The notes under the pieces: generated by a model | The model's input: the letters and a program-made list of their open reading frames with translations, nothing else | Database searches by the model: none | Told to the model about the DNA's origin: nothing | Made by a program: the position numbers and the translations under genes | From: Ensifer sp. Root278 | GTDB taxonomy: Bacteria > Pseudomonadota > Alphaproteobacteria > Rhizobiales > Rhizobiaceae | NCBI RefSeq assembly: GCF_001429285.1 | Contig: NZ_LMJJ01000004.1 | Coordinates: 1-64,000, forward strand | Reading direction: 5' to 3' | Length of the DNA stretch: 64,000 bases | Shown: positions 8,550-18,412 of the stretch, piece by piece | Layout: every line of letters begins with the position of its first letter | Position numbering within the stretch: position 1 is the first letter of the stretch

Positions 8550-9140
8550 TCAATCCAGCAGGTCGAAGGCCCGATACATCCAGAGAAGCTGATAGGCGAC
8601 CGCAGCGACAACGAAGGCGGCATGGAAGCGCCGATTCGCCGTCCAGGCGGCGGCGATACAGAAGAGGATATAGGCGGTGTTGCGAGCGGGGTATTCGAGA
8701 CCGTAGGAGGCAAAATACTGCTTGCCCTTCAGCGCGGTGTCGACGAGGTCGACGGCAAAGGCAAGCGCGAGGAAACCGAAGAACCAGGCACGGCGCGACA
8801 TGAAATAGTGTTCGTAGTCGCTATAGTCCTCGAGCGTCGTCGGGAACAGCATCACGCAGAGGAAGAAGAAGACGCAGCAATAGAGGATGACGAACAGGTA
8901 GACACTGACGTCGATCACGGCCAGCGAATGCAGGTGGAACTCCCACCACCAGAAATGCACGAGGAAGACGAACATGAACAGGACCCAGCCGAGGTGGATC
9001 CAGTAGACGCGCGTCTTGCCGGGGTGCTGCACGAAAAGCGCCAGTCCGCTGAGCAGTCTCGCCAGGCTCAGGCTGACGACCATGCCCATGACGGTGCGGA
9101 TATGCGGGAAGATTTCCGGGTTGGTCGGAACCTGATCCAC
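8550..9140 (-). CDS. Hypothetical protein with about six membrane helices
   Basis: The 196-residue product has about six hydrophobic segments, including an aromatic-rich one (VFLVHFWWWEFHLHS), and few charged residues between them. I do not recognise the family. The frame stays open far upstream through the thioesterase gene, but the GTG at 9140 is the sensible start: AGGAG lies eight bases before it and it falls just 11 bases after the thioesterase stop codon. The two are probably co-transcribed. Confidence 0.7.
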   Translation of the reverse strand: MDQVPTNPEIFPHIRTVMGMVVSLSLARLLSGLALFVQHPGKTRVYWIHLGWVLFMFVFLVHFWWWEFHLHSLAVIDVSVYLFVILYCCVFFFLCVMLFPTTLEDYSDYEHYFMSRRAWFFGFLALAFAVDLVDTALKGKQYFASYGLEYPARNTAYILFCIAAAWTANRRFHAAFVVAAVAYQLLWMYRAFDLLD

Positions 9141-9151
9141 GGCCGCCGCTC

Positions 9152-9544
9152 CTATTCCTCCGCCGGCACCGGCTTGGGCTTGCCGTTTTCGTCGAGCGCG
9201 ACCATGACGAAGATCGCATCCGTCACTTTTTCCATGCGATGCGAAGAGAGATAGCGCTGGGCCCAGGCCTCGACCTTGAGCGTCATCGAGGTGCGGCCGA
9301 CCTTGACGACATCGGTATAGATGCAGAGCGTGTCGCCGATCTTGACCGGAAGCGCGAAGGCCATCTCCTTGACTGCCGCGGTAACCACACGGCCGCGAGC
9401 GCGCTCGGCCGCACGGATACCGCAGGAAAGGTCCATCTGTGCCATCACCCAGCCGCCGAAGATATCGCCGGCCGCATTGGCGTCGCCGGGCATGGCGAGC
9501 GTGCGCAAGGTCAGCTCGCCGGTCGGTTTGGTCTGTTCGGTCAT
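9152..9544 (-). CDS. YciA-like hotdog acyl-CoA thioesterase
   Basis: A 130-residue single hotdog-fold protein. PGDANAAGDIFGGWVMAQMD is the characteristic helix-start motif of the YciA/BACH thioesterases, with the catalytic Asp in DANAAGD. The enzyme hydrolyses acyl-CoA thioesters to free acid and CoA in the cytoplasm; chain-length preference cannot be read. The ATG at 9544 follows GGGAGA and starts directly before the fold. It heads a probable two-gene unit with the downstream membrane protein. Confidence 0.85.
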   Translation of the reverse strand: MTEQTKPTGELTLRTLAMPGDANAAGDIFGGWVMAQMDLSCGIRAAERARGRVVTAAVKEMAFALPVKIGDTLCIYTDVVKVGRTSMTLKVEAWAQRYLSSHRMEKVTDAIFVMVALDENGKPKPVPAEE

Positions 9545-9819
9545 GCGGCCTGTCTCCCTGTTGGATGAAAGATGTAACCCGACCGCGCTTGCCGAGGGAA
9601 GGCCCGCCGCCGCACAAATGCGGGCAGCATCCCGCCGTGCCGCCACCTTAGACTTTCGAAGGGGTTCTTCAGAAATGTCAAATTTAGGGATCGGTTGTTA
9701 GGGGCTTTGCAAAGACCTCTACCTAACCTGCAGGCTCTTGGAGTGCGGCCGGCCATGCCGGCGGCGGCCAGGTTGCGACGGGGCGGCGCCGGGGGCGCCG
9801 AAGGGGCAGGGGATTGGCA

Positions 9820-11634
9820 ATGAAGAAATTCAGGATCTCGGCGCGTCTCTACGCGCTGGTGGCATTTGCGCTTTTGACCATGGCAGCAGCGCTGACATTC
9901 GGTCTGTTTCAGGCGCAGGACAAGCTCGTCGGCGAGCGCAAGGCGATGCTCGCGGCAATGGACGAGAACGCGATCGCGGTGTTCGACGCCTATCACAAGC
10001 AGGAGGTGGCCGGCACGCTTTCGCGTGAGGAGGCGCAGAAGCGCGCGCTCGAGGCAATCAAGGCGATGCGCTACCAGGGCAACGGCTATTTCTGGGTCAA
10101 CGACATGCATCCGACCATGGTGATGCATCCGATCAAGCCCGAGTTGGACGGCAAAGACCTCACTGAAAACAAGGATCCCAACGGCAAGCACCTCTTCGTC
10201 GAGTTCGTAAAGACTGTCGAAAAGAGCGGCCAGGGCTTCGTCGACTATTATTGGCCGAAGCCGGGCGCTGACGCGCCGGTGCTGAAATATTCGCACGTTG
10301 CCGGCTTCAAGCCCTGGGGCTGGGTGGTCGGTACCGGCGTCTATGCCGACGACCTAGCGGCGATGTTCCGTGAGCGCGCCTGGCAGGTCGCCGGCATCCT
10401 CGCCGCCGCCGCACTCGCCATTCTGATGGCGGCGCTTGCGATCGTGCGCAGCGTCGTCAAGCCGGTCGAGAAGCTGAAGGCGTCGATGCGGGCGATCGCC
10501 GATGAGGATCTTTCGTCCGAGGTGCCGGAGACGGACCGCGGCGACGAGATCGGCCAGATGGCCAAGGTGCTGGTGGTGCTGCGCGATTCCGTTCGCGAAC
10601 GGCTGGAACTGCGTTCACGCGAGGCCGAGCAGCAGGAGCGGCTGAGTTCCGAGCGGCGCGGCAACGAGCAGCGCCAGCGGGCAACGGCGGAAGCGCAAGC
10701 GGATGCGATGGAGACCGTCGGTGCCGCGCTCGAGCTCTTGGCAAGCGGCGACCTGACCGCCGAGATCGGCCATATCGCGCCGGAATACGGCAAGCTGAGA
10801 GAGGACTTCAACACGGCCGTCGCGGCGCTTCGCGATGTCATCGGCTCCATCTCGCACTCGACCGAGATCGTCACTGCCAGTGCCGGCGACATTTCGGAAG
10901 CGGCGAACAATCTCTCGCGCCGGACGGAGCAGCAGGCAGCGGCCCTCGAAGAGACGGCGGCAGCACTTGACGAGATCACCTCGACGGTCCGCCACGCTTC
11001 CGAGCGGGCGAACGAGGCGCGCGACATGGTCAACGAGACCAAGGCGAGCGCTGCCAAGTCCGGCGGCATCGTGCGCAATGCCATCGACGCCATGGGGCGG
11101 ATCGAAGGCTCGTCCGGCCGGATCGGCCAGATCATCGGGGTGATCGACGAGATCGCCTTCCAGACGAACCTGCTGGCGCTCAATGCCGGCGTCGAGGCAG
11201 CGCGCGCCGGTGAGGCCGGCCGTGGCTTTGCCGTCGTCGCGCAGGAGGTGCGTGAGTTGGCGCAGCGCTCGGCGGGTGCCGCCAAGGAGATCAAGGAACT
11301 GATCGGCGCCTCGGTGCGCGAGGTCGGTGCCGGTGTTCAGCTGGTCCGGTCGACCGGCGAAGCGCTGACGGAGATCGAGACGCTGGTCAATCGGGTCAAC
11401 GAGCAGGTGGCCTCGATCGCGACCGCCGCACGCGAGCAGGCGACCGGCTTGCAGGAGGTCAATGTCGCCGTCAACAGCATGGACCAGATGACCCAGCAGA
11501 ACGCCGCGATGGTCGAGGAAACGACTGCCGCAAGCCAGACGCTGGCTGCCGAGAGCCGGGAACTGAAGTCGTTGCTGACGAAGTTCCGGCTGCAGTCCTC
11601 GGCATCGCATTCGGCTTACGGCCGCGCCGCCTGA
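9820..11634 (+). CDS. Methyl-accepting chemotaxis protein with periplasmic Cache domain
   Basis: A 604-residue chemoreceptor: transmembrane helix (about 10-28), a single-Cache-type sensor (about 35-185, with [18 protein letters not shown] and [10 protein letters not shown]), a second membrane helix (about 190-212), HAMP (about 213-265), a linker with a second HAMP-like segment, and the cytoplasmic signalling domain containing the hairpin tip [19 protein letters not shown]. It feeds CheA/CheW, and the ligand is probably a small organic acid as for other single-Cache receptors. There is no C-terminal NWETF-type CheR-docking pentapeptide. The ATG at 9820 follows AGGGG; an in-frame TTG at 9814 is less likely. 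A perfect CTTTGCAAAG palindrome lies about 100 bases upstream. Confidence 0.9.
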   Translation: MKKFRISARLYALVAFALLTMAAALTFGLFQAQDKLVGERKAMLAAMDENAIAVFDAYHKQEVAGTLSREEAQKRALEAIKAMRYQGNGYFWVNDMHPTMVMHPIKPELDGKDLTENKDPNGKHLFVEFVKTVEKSGQGFVDYYWPKPGADAPVLKYSHVAGFKPWGWVVGTGVYADDLAAMFRERAWQVAGILAAAALAILMAALAIVRSVVKPVEKLKASMRAIADEDLSSEVPETDRGDEIGQMAKVLVVLRDSVRERLELRSREAEQQERLSSERRGNEQRQRATAEAQADAMETVGAALELLASGDLTAEIGHIAPEYGKLREDFNTAVAALRDVIGSISHSTEIVTASAGDISEAANNLSRRTEQQAAALEETAAALDEITSTVRHASERANEARDMVNETKASAAKSGGIVRNAIDAMGRIEGSSGRIGQIIGVIDEIAFQTNLLALNAGVEAARAGEAGRGFAVVAQEVRELAQRSAGAAKEIKELIGASVREVGAGVQLVRSTGEALTEIETLVNRVNEQVASIATAAREQATGLQEVNVAVNSMDQMTQQNAAMVEETTAASQTLAAESRELKSLLTKFRLQSSASHSAYGRAA

Positions 11635-11652
11635 TCGCTATAGTCTGGAATC

Positions 11653-11691
11653 GCACAAGGCCCGCGTGGCGATACCACGCGGGCCTTGTGC
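11653..11691. terminator. Long perfect hairpin after the chemoreceptor gene
   Basis: A 17-bp perfect stem, GCACAAGGCCCGCGTGG with its complement, around the five-base loop CGATA. It begins 18 bases after the stop codon. There is no T-run, so it may be a weak terminator or a 3'-end stabilising hairpin. Confidence 0.6.
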
Positions 11692-11902
11692 GCTGACAAG
11701 AAGAAATGTCGCGCGGCTGCAATCGAGCTCCACATCGTTCCGTGATCCGGGCAGTGCCCCCGCAACCTGCGTCCGTGATTGCCGTGCAAAGCAGGCCGCA
11801 CAGTCTTGACCTTACGATAGCTGCGGATAGATACGCGAGATGCGGGAGGTGTTCGACGGGGCGTCGCTCCGGTTGCTGACCGCCGCTTTAGAGGGGACAT
11901 CC

Positions 11903-12454
11903 ATGGCACTTCTCAAACTTCTTCTGACGCGCCCGATCGCCGTGCTGATGCTGGCGCTCGGCTTCCTCTCGGCCTGTACGGTGGTCGTCGACGAGCCTCG
12001 TCCGGGGCCGAGGCCGACCCGCCCGCCGGTCTGCACGATGGAATATGCGCCCGTGTGCGGCGAGCGTGGCAATCGCATGCGCACCTTCCCTAATTCCTGC
12101 CAGGCAAGGGCCGACGGTTTCAATGTGATCCACCGTGGCGAATGCCGTCCGGACTATCGCCCGCCGGATCGCGAACCGCAGGCCTGCACCATGGAGTACA
12201 ATCCGGTGTGCGGCCAGCGCGGACGGCGCACGCAGACCTTCTCGAACGCCTGCCAGGCGCGCTCGGAGGGCTTCCAGGTGATCGGCCGCGGCGAATGCCG
12301 TCGCGACGATGACCGTCCCTCCGAAGGCCAGTTCTGCACCCGCGAATTCGCGCCGGTCTGCGGCCAGCGCGGCGGCCGCGTGCAAACCTTCTCGAACGCC
12401 TGCGAGGCTGGCGGTGCTGGCTTCCGAGTCGTGCATCGCGGCGAGTGCCGCTGA
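11903..12454 (+). CDS. Lipoprotein with three Kazal-like protease-inhibitor repeats
   Basis: A 183-residue predicted lipoprotein: signal peptide with lipobox LSAC (acylated Cys near residue 25), a Pro/Arg linker, then three repeats of about 38 residues. Each repeat keeps PVCG, TF-x-N-x-C, GF-x-V and RGEC, with identical cysteine spacing C-x7-C-x13-C-x14-C. This is the Kazal-type pattern reduced to four cysteines, two likely disulfides per repeat. Kazal domains inhibit serine proteases; whether this one does, and against which protease, is inference. The ATG at 11903 is chosen because GAGGGG precedes it and a proper lipoprotein signal follows. A terminator follows the gene. Confidence 0.8.
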   Translation: MALLKLLLTRPIAVLMLALGFLSACTVVVDEPRPGPRPTRPPVCTMEYAPVCGERGNRMRTFPNSCQARADGFNVIHRGECRPDYRPPDREPQACTMEYNPVCGQRGRRTQTFSNACQARSEGFQVIGRGECRRDDDRPSEGQFCTREFAPVCGQRGGRVQTFSNACEAGGAGFRVVHRGECR

Positions 12455-12482
12455 TATCCAGCGGATCCGTAGCTGAAAACTT

Positions 12483-12513
12483 GAAGCCCGCGTCTGACGA
12501 AGACGCGGGCTTC
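12483..12513 (+). terminator. Rho-independent terminator after the Kazal lipoprotein gene
   Basis: A 13-bp stem GAAGCCCGCGTCT/AGACGCGGGCTTC with loop GACGA, followed by TTGC. It begins 28 bases after the stop codon. Confidence 0.7.
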
Positions 12514-12774
12514 TTGCTATCGGCGGTCAGTCGGAACGGCAAGCATCCGCACCCTTGATCGCGGGTATCGGACGCAAGGCTTCGTTTACCGTATTTGAAT
12601 AAAATGCCCCCGAAATCAGGTCTTTCGACAGCTGTGCCCGGTTTGCGACACAGGCGAAAGGCAGCAATTCGAAGTGCTGCAGCGATCCTTGCGTGCCTCT
12701 GGGTACGCCGTTGCGGGGGCGGTGGGGTGATGAGTGGTGGTCTTCTGACCGCCCGAAGGAAGGCGCAGTCCGGT

Positions 12775-14031
12775 ATGGCGTATGTTACTCGTCTCCATCG
12801 CCCGCTGACGGCACTCGTTCTGACACTATCGCTTGTCGCCTGTTCGACCGACGACGCGCTTTCGCCGCCGGGCCGCATCGATGGCGGCTCCCGGGTCGGT
12901 TCGATCGGGCCCGTGCCGGTCGACGCGGTGCCGCAAGACGAGGTGGCGGCCTATCCCGCCGCAACATCGGCTTCGACGGGCAACGGCAATCCGGACTATG
13001 TTGCACCGGCGCAGGCGGCGCCTCAACAAACGCGGCGCTCGCTGCCGATGATCGATAGCGACGAGGCGGTTTCCTCCGGCGCGCAGCCGGCGAATGCAGG
13101 TTCCACGGCCATTCCCGATGAAGGCGTCAACATGGATGCCATGCTCGGCGTCGAGCAGCCGGTCGTCGGCCTGGCGCAAGAGCAGAGCAACGAGATCGCC
13201 GAGGGCAATGCCAGCCAGCCGGTCGTCGACGGCATCGGCGAAGACAATGTGCGCCAGCTCGGCGGGGCGTCCGGAGCTGCGCCAGCGGACGAGGCGAACC
13301 TTGGCTACGATCCGGACCTGCCGCCGCTTTCTCCCGAGAAGGCCGCGGCCGAAGAGGCGCAGCGTGCACGCGCCATGGAAGAGCAGCGCGCCATTCAGCG
13401 GAGCCAGGAGCCGGAGCAGGTCGCCTTCCTGCCGCGCGTGCGCAATCCGATGTCGACGCCCCACTACACCGGCGAAATGCCGGCTTCCGAGATTGCCTGC
13501 CGCCAGCGCCTGAAGAAACTCGGCGTGGTGTTCCGTGATATTCCGCGCATCAGCAACGGGCCGTCCTGCGGCATCGACTACCCGATCGAGCTCAGCGGTC
13601 TCTCCGGCGGTATTGGCGTGAAGCCGGCGGTCAAGCTCAATTGCGAGGTGACGGAAGCCTTCGCCAAGTGGGTGAAGTACGAACTCGCGCCGTCGTCCCG
13701 CTACCGCTACTGGTCGGGCGTCAAGACGATCAAGCCGCTCGGCGGCTATTCCTGCCGCACGATGAATTCCCGCCGCGGCAATCCGATGTCCGAACATGCG
13801 CACGGGAACGCCATCGATGTCGGCAAGTTCGTCTTGAAGAACGGCAAGGAAATCGATGTCCGCAAGAAGGGCTTCTTCGCGTTCCGCGAACGCGGCCTCC
13901 TGAAGGCTGTGCGCTCCGATAGCTGCAAATATTTCAACACCGTGCTCGGGCCGGGCAGCGACCCGTTCCACAAGGACCATTTCCACTTCGATCTGAGAAC
14001 CCGCAAGACCGGCTACCGTCACTGCGACTGA
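12775..14031 (+). CDS. Extensin-like C-terminal domain lipoprotein
   Basis: A 418-residue protein with a lipobox-like signal (LSLVACS, Cys near 24), a long low-complexity acidic/Pro-rich middle (about 30-235) and a C-terminal extensin-like domain (about 240-418). That domain carries CGIDYPIEL, SEHAHGNAIDVGKF and KDHFHFDL, which resemble the His/Asp/His zinc site of LAS/M15 peptidoglycan peptidases. A role at the cell wall is therefore plausible but unproven. The ATG at 12775 gives the signal peptide at the extreme N-terminus; in-frame ATGs at 12730 and 12595 would add atypical N-terminal residues. It is monocistronic and convergent with the candidate sRNA downstream. Confidence 0.8.
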   Translation: MAYVTRLHRPLTALVLTLSLVACSTDDALSPPGRIDGGSRVGSIGPVPVDAVPQDEVAAYPAATSASTGNGNPDYVAPAQAAPQQTRRSLPMIDSDEAVSSGAQPANAGSTAIPDEGVNMDAMLGVEQPVVGLAQEQSNEIAEGNASQPVVDGIGEDNVRQLGGASGAAPADEANLGYDPDLPPLSPEKAAAEEAQRARAMEEQRAIQRSQEPEQVAFLPRVRNPMSTPHYTGEMPASEIACRQRLKKLGVVFRDIPRISNGPSCGIDYPIELSGLSGGIGVKPAVKLNCEVTEAFAKWVKYELAPSSRYRYWSGVKTIKPLGGYSCRTMNSRRGNPMSEHAHGNAIDVGKFVLKNGKEIDVRKKGFFAFRERGLLKAVRSDSCKYFNTVLGPGSDPFHKDHFHFDLRTRKTGYRHCD

Positions 14032-14080
14032 CGTGGTGTGCGGGACCTTCCTGCTGGCGGCTGCGAAAATGGCATGCGGC

Positions 14081-14210
14081 AAAAAAAGAGGCCGGCGGGG
14101 AGGCCGGCCCAACAACCGGAGCAAAAGGGGGAGGCTCCGGCGTGCAAATCACGAGCGCGAATCAAAAGGGCGATATCGCGCCGCGCGAGCAAATTGCTCG
14201 AAGACCATCA
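14081..14210 (-). ncRNA. Candidate trans-acting small RNA with C-rich hairpin loops
   Basis: Read on the minus strand, this region is a run of hairpins ending in a textbook terminator. In order: CGAGCA/TGCTCG; CCGGAGC/GCTCCGG (14134-14140 with 14116-14122) with the loop CTCCCCCTTTT; and GGCCGGC/GCCGGCC (14103-14109 with 14090-14096) with the loop CTCCCC, followed by CT and seven T residues. Both loops expose CUCCCC, complementary to Shine-Dalgarno sequences, a feature of several rhizobial sRNA families. There is no minus-strand gene nearby to terminate. The 3' end near 14081 is well supported; the 5' end is a guess, and I cannot assign a known family. Confidence 0.5.
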
Positions 14211-14557
14211 CCGTTTCGTGACGAGGGAACGGGATTGGCGACGATTCATTCGCAGATCTTTCGCCGGATAACGGATGATGCCTGCATTTGCGCCGGCGTT
14301 TACCCTCCGCCGAAATGCAGTTTCGGGCGTTCGGGCCGGGGGCCCGAAGTGTCGTCGCAGGCTCGTATTTGAGATCACTATACCAGAAGTTTTACCGCTG
14401 CCTGAGATAGTCCGGGCGGTTGCCCCAAATATGGCGTTTTCATCCCTGTTGCGGTCTCGTTGTAACGATCTGAATTTTCTATATGATTTGACAGTCAACG
14501 GACAGGCCAGGGGGGCTAGGGCTGATCGCGCTGTCTTGTTTCGTCTGGTTTATTAAT

Positions 14558-14581
14558 AAGTAATACGATAATATATTACTT
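14558..14581. promoter_or_regulatory. AT-rich palindrome, candidate operator of the bigR-like operon
   Basis: AAGTAATA (14558-14565) and TATTACTT (14574-14581) form a perfect inverted repeat with an eight-base spacer, with a nested ATACGA/TCGTAT pair (14563-14568 with 14581-14586). It lies about 85 bases before the ArsR-type regulator gene, and AT-rich palindromes in this position are autoregulatory operators for BigR-type repressors. The remainder of the 14211-14557 gap holds no gene that I can support. Confidence 0.5.
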
Positions 14582-14666
14582 CGTATAACAATCACGGATA
14601 GTAGTCGGCAAACCGCAGCAAGCATTGGGGCTCCACTCACTCCTAGGGCAACGACAGGAGGAAGTT

Positions 14667-14999
14667 ATGGGAACTGTTATGCAATTTCCGGGGGTGCGCA
14701 CGGATATGGCCGTGCACGCTGCCGAAGTTTCGAAAATACTGAGAACTCTCGCCAATCGAAATCGTCTGTTGATCGTGAGTGCTTTGCTGGAGGGTGAGCA
14801 CTCGGTGGCGGCACTCGAAGAGAGCCTGAGCATTCGCCAGCCGACCCTCTCGCAGCAATTGACGGTGTTGCGTGATGCCGGCATTGTCTCGACCCGTCGG
14901 CAGGCCAAGCAAGTGTTCTATCGGCTTAGTCACGACAAGGTGGCGCGTCTGGTTGGCGCGCTCTATCAGATCTTCTGTCGGGATGGTTCCAAAACATGA
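14667..14999 (+). CDS. bigR: ArsR-family regulator, BigR-like, lacking one redox cysteine
   Basis: A 110-residue ArsR/SmtB-type winged-helix regulator with recognition helix QPTLSQQLTVLRDAG (58-72) and wing RRQAKQVFYRL. It closely resembles BigR, the persulfide-responsive repressor of rhizobia and Xylella, which senses through a disulfide between two cysteines near positions 42 and 108. Here only Cys104 is present; the N-terminal position reads LLIVSALLEGE, with Ser38 where the cysteine is expected. Start: AGGAGG precedes ATG 14667. The stop overlaps the next start (ATGA). It probably represses its own operon from the palindrome at 14558-14581, but the sensing chemistry must differ. Confidence 0.8.
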   Translation: MGTVMQFPGVRTDMAVHAAEVSKILRTLANRNRLLIVSALLEGEHSVAALEESLSIRQPTLSQQLTVLRDAGIVSTRRQAKQVFYRLSHDKVARLVGALYQIFCRDGSKT

Positions 15000-15403
15000 A
15001 TGAATACGAGAATGCGCTGGCGGGTGGGCTGTTGATTGGCCTTTCGGCAGCGATCCTGATGGTGGCCAATGGCCGGGTGGCCGGGATCAGCGGTATCGTC
15101 GGACGTCTGCTGCAGGGCGCGCAGGTTCCTACCGGCATGTTGTTTGTTTTGGGACTGATGGCGGGGCCGCTGCTTTTTCGCCTCGTCGTCGGCGCCTGGC
15201 CGGTGGTGACGGTCACAACCTCTTGGCCGCTTCTGATGGCTGGCGGGCTGCTGGTCGGCTTCGGGTCCCGCATGGGCTCCGGCTGCACCAGCGGCCACGG
15301 CGTCGTCGGTCTTGCAAGGCTGTCGCGACGTTCGATTGCGGCGGTTGCGACCTTCATGACCGCGGCGATCGTCACGGTCTTTGTCATGGGCTTGCTTGCA
15401 TGA
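14996..15403 (+). CDS. YeeE/YedE-family sulfur transporter half, N-terminal type
   Basis: A 135-residue protein of four predicted membrane helices with the family motif GSRMGSGCTSGHGVVGLAR. YeeE/YedE proteins carry thiosulfate or other sulfur species across the inner membrane through conserved thiols; the usual motif is GCTSGHG-x-CG, and here the second cysteine is Val. It overlaps bigR by four bases and its own stop overlaps the next gene in the same way, so the three genes are translationally coupled. In related rhizobial operons such paired halves accompany a persulfide dioxygenase, which is absent here. Confidence 0.85.
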   Translation: MNEYENALAGGLLIGLSAAILMVANGRVAGISGIVGRLLQGAQVPTGMLFVLGLMAGPLLFRLVVGAWPVVTVTTSWPLLMAGGLLVGFGSRMGSGCTSGHGVVGLARLSRRSIAAVATFMTAAIVTVFVMGLLA

Positions 15404-15882
15404 ACGGAGCCTTCTTTCGCCTCGCGGCGACGCTCGTCTCCGGCCTCGTGTTCGGTTTTGGTCTTTCGCTGTCCGGCATGCTCGATCCGGCACGCGTGCG
15501 GGCGTTTCTGGATATCACCGGCAACTGGAACCCGAGCCTTGCCTTCGTGCTCGGCGGCGCCGTCTTTGTTTCCGCGCTCGGTGTCCTGCTGACGCGCCGG
15601 CTCAAGCATCCTTTGTTCGACGAAACCTTCCATTTGCCGGACAATCAGGTCATCGACAGGCGACTGATTGTCGGCGCGGCAATCTTCGGCATCGGCTGGG
15701 GGCTGGTGGGGCTTTGCCCGGGCCCGGCGCTCGCTTCGCTGTCGCTCGGTTTGCCGCCGACGTTCCTTTTCGTCGCGGCGATGGTTGCGGGCATGCTCAT
15801 CCATGACCGGCTGGTGGCGCGCAAACCTTCGCAAATGGGCGGCGGCGCGGGGACGGCAGCTCGCCTGTCGCAGCCGCATTGA
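15400..15882 (+). CDS. YeeE/YedE-family sulfur transporter half, C-terminal type
   Basis: A 160-residue partner of the preceding gene with about four membrane helices. GLSLSGMLDPARVRAFLDI near the start and GWGLVGLCPGPALASL near residue 105 are the hallmarks of this half, and the conserved cysteine of the second motif is present. The two halves together correspond to one full-length YeeE protein. The start at 15400 overlaps the upstream stop (ATGA). This is the last gene of the bigR operon; about 105 bases separate it from the ABC exporter genes. Confidence 0.85.
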   Translation: MNGAFFRLAATLVSGLVFGFGLSLSGMLDPARVRAFLDITGNWNPSLAFVLGGAVFVSALGVLLTRRLKHPLFDETFHLPDNQVIDRRLIVGAAIFGIGWGLVGLCPGPALASLSLGLPPTFLFVAAMVAGMLIHDRLVARKPSQMGGGAGTAARLSQPH

Positions 15883-15987
15883 CAAAGCGTCACCTTGTTT
15901 TTTCCATCCGGTAGGCTGCAAATCGCAATCAATTGTCCCATATAGGCGAAACCTGCCGACTTTGCCCCCCGCATCCGGATCTGCTTC

Positions 15988-16910
<923 letters not shown>

Positions 16911-16914
<4 letters not shown>

Positions 16915-17672
16915 ATATCGAAGCGATCAAGTCGATCTATTTCTTCGAGATGGCCCGTACCCGGCGCACCCTGCTGCAGAGCGTGGTGTCGCCCGTTATC
17001 TCGACCTCGCTCTATTTCATCGTCTTCGGCGCCGCGATCGGCGGGCGCATCCAGGAGATCGACGGCGTTTCCTACGGCGCCTTCATCACGCCCGGCCTGA
17101 TGATGCTGACGCTCTTGACGCAATGCATCGGCAACGGCTCCTTCGGCATCTATTTCCCGAAATTCACCGGCACGATCTACGAGGTTCTGTCCTCGCCGGT
17201 GTCGATGGTCGAGATCGTGCTCGGCTATGTCGGCGCGGCGGCGACCAAGGGGCTGATGATCGGGACGATCATCCTCTTGACGGCCTCGCTGTTCGTCGAC
17301 CTGACGATCGCGCATCCGTTCGTGATGGTGTTCTTCTTCGTGTTGACGGCCATTTCCTTCAGCCTGTTCGGCTTCATTATCGGCATCTGGGCCAAGGACT
17401 TCGAGCAGCTGAACCTGATCCCGATGCTGGTGATCCCGCCGCTCGTCTTCCTCGGCGGCAGCTTCTATTCGGTGAAGATGCTGCCACCCTTCTGGCAGGC
17501 GGTCAGTCACTTCAATCCGGTGCTCTATCTGATCAGCGGTTTCCGCTGGAGCTTCTTCGAGGTTTCCGACGTCAACCCGATCTTCAGCGCCGTGATCATC
17601 CTCGCCTTCCTGACGGCCTGCATGTCGATCCTCGCCTGGATCTTCCGCACCGGCTACCGGCTCAGAAACTGA
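16911..17672 (+). CDS. ABC-2 type exporter permease (YadH/NodJ-like)
   Basis: A 253-residue inner-membrane protein with six hydrophobic segments in the ABC-2 arrangement, including [20 protein letters not shown] near the N-terminus and [13 protein letters not shown] before the last pair. It forms the channel of the exporter with the ATPase encoded immediately upstream. It is translationally coupled to that gene. Length and motifs match YadH-type permeases; the cargo is not known. Confidence 0.9.
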
Positions 17673-17710
17673 CGGCAGGCGCCGCTGCGGTTTGTTCTGA
17701 CGCCTGTGGC

Positions 17711-18412
17711 TCAGTCGCGCAGGCGCAGCTCGTCGGTGCGCATCTGCAGCATCTCCAGCGTCGACAGGAAACTCATGCCGAGCAGGCTCTGGTCGAGCCG
17801 CCCCTTGGCGGCCACGGTCGCGCCGATGTTGCGCCGGGTGATCGGGCCGACGGAGATTTCCTGGAGCATGACGGGTGCGGCCTGGGCCCGGCCGTTCGCC
17901 GTCATGACGGTGACGATGTAGCTGAGGTTTTCCGGATCAAGGCCGATCCGCTCGGCATCCTCGTAGGTCAGCGCAATGCTGCTGGCGCCGGTATCGACCA
18001 GCATGTTGATGTCCTTGCCGTTGACCGTTGCGCCGGTTTCGAAATGACCGTTCAGCATCTTGTGCAGCACCACTTCCTGCCGGCCTTCGCTGTCGGTGAT
18101 CACGGTCGCGCGGCCGGGAACGAGGCCGGCGAGCAGGCGATTGCCGAAGCCCTGAAGTTCGAAGCGGTAGACATAGGCCGAGACGAGGGCGAGCGTGATG
18201 AGGAGCCAGACGGCGACCTGGCGCAGCCCTTCGCCGAAACGGCGGCGGCTTTGTACGACCCCGGCGCCGATCAACGTGGCGATGGCGCCGAGTGACACCA
18301 GTCGGCCGAAATCGTCGTTGGCAAGGCCCATGGTGCGGCCGGCATCGTGGTTGACGATCAGCAGGATGAGGCCAATGGCCAGGATCGAGAGCAGGATGGC
18401 GAGACGGGTCAT
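17711..18412 (-). CDS. Membrane-anchored retropepsin-like aspartic protease (clan AA, TIGR02281-type)
   Basis: A 233-residue protein with three N-terminal membrane segments (about 3-20, 40-55, 68-85) and a C-terminal retropepsin-like domain facing the periplasm. The single active-site motif MLVDTGASSIAL (about 136-147) and the downstream hydrophobic-Gly LLGMSFLS element are those of a homodimerising aspartic protease. Substrates are unknown. Its start overlaps the stop of the DUF1289 gene (ATGA), so the two are translated together. Confidence 0.85.
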   Translation of the reverse strand: MTRLAILLSILAIGLILLIVNHDAGRTMGLANDDFGRLVSLGAIATLIGAGVVQSRRRFGEGLRQVAVWLLITLALVSAYVYRFELQGFGNRLLAGLVPGRATVITDSEGRQEVVLHKMLNGHFETGATVNGKDINMLVDTGASSIALTYEDAERIGLDPENLSYIVTVMTANGRAQAAPVMLQEISVGPITRRNIGATVAAKGRLDQSLLGMSFLSTLEMLQMRTDELRLRD

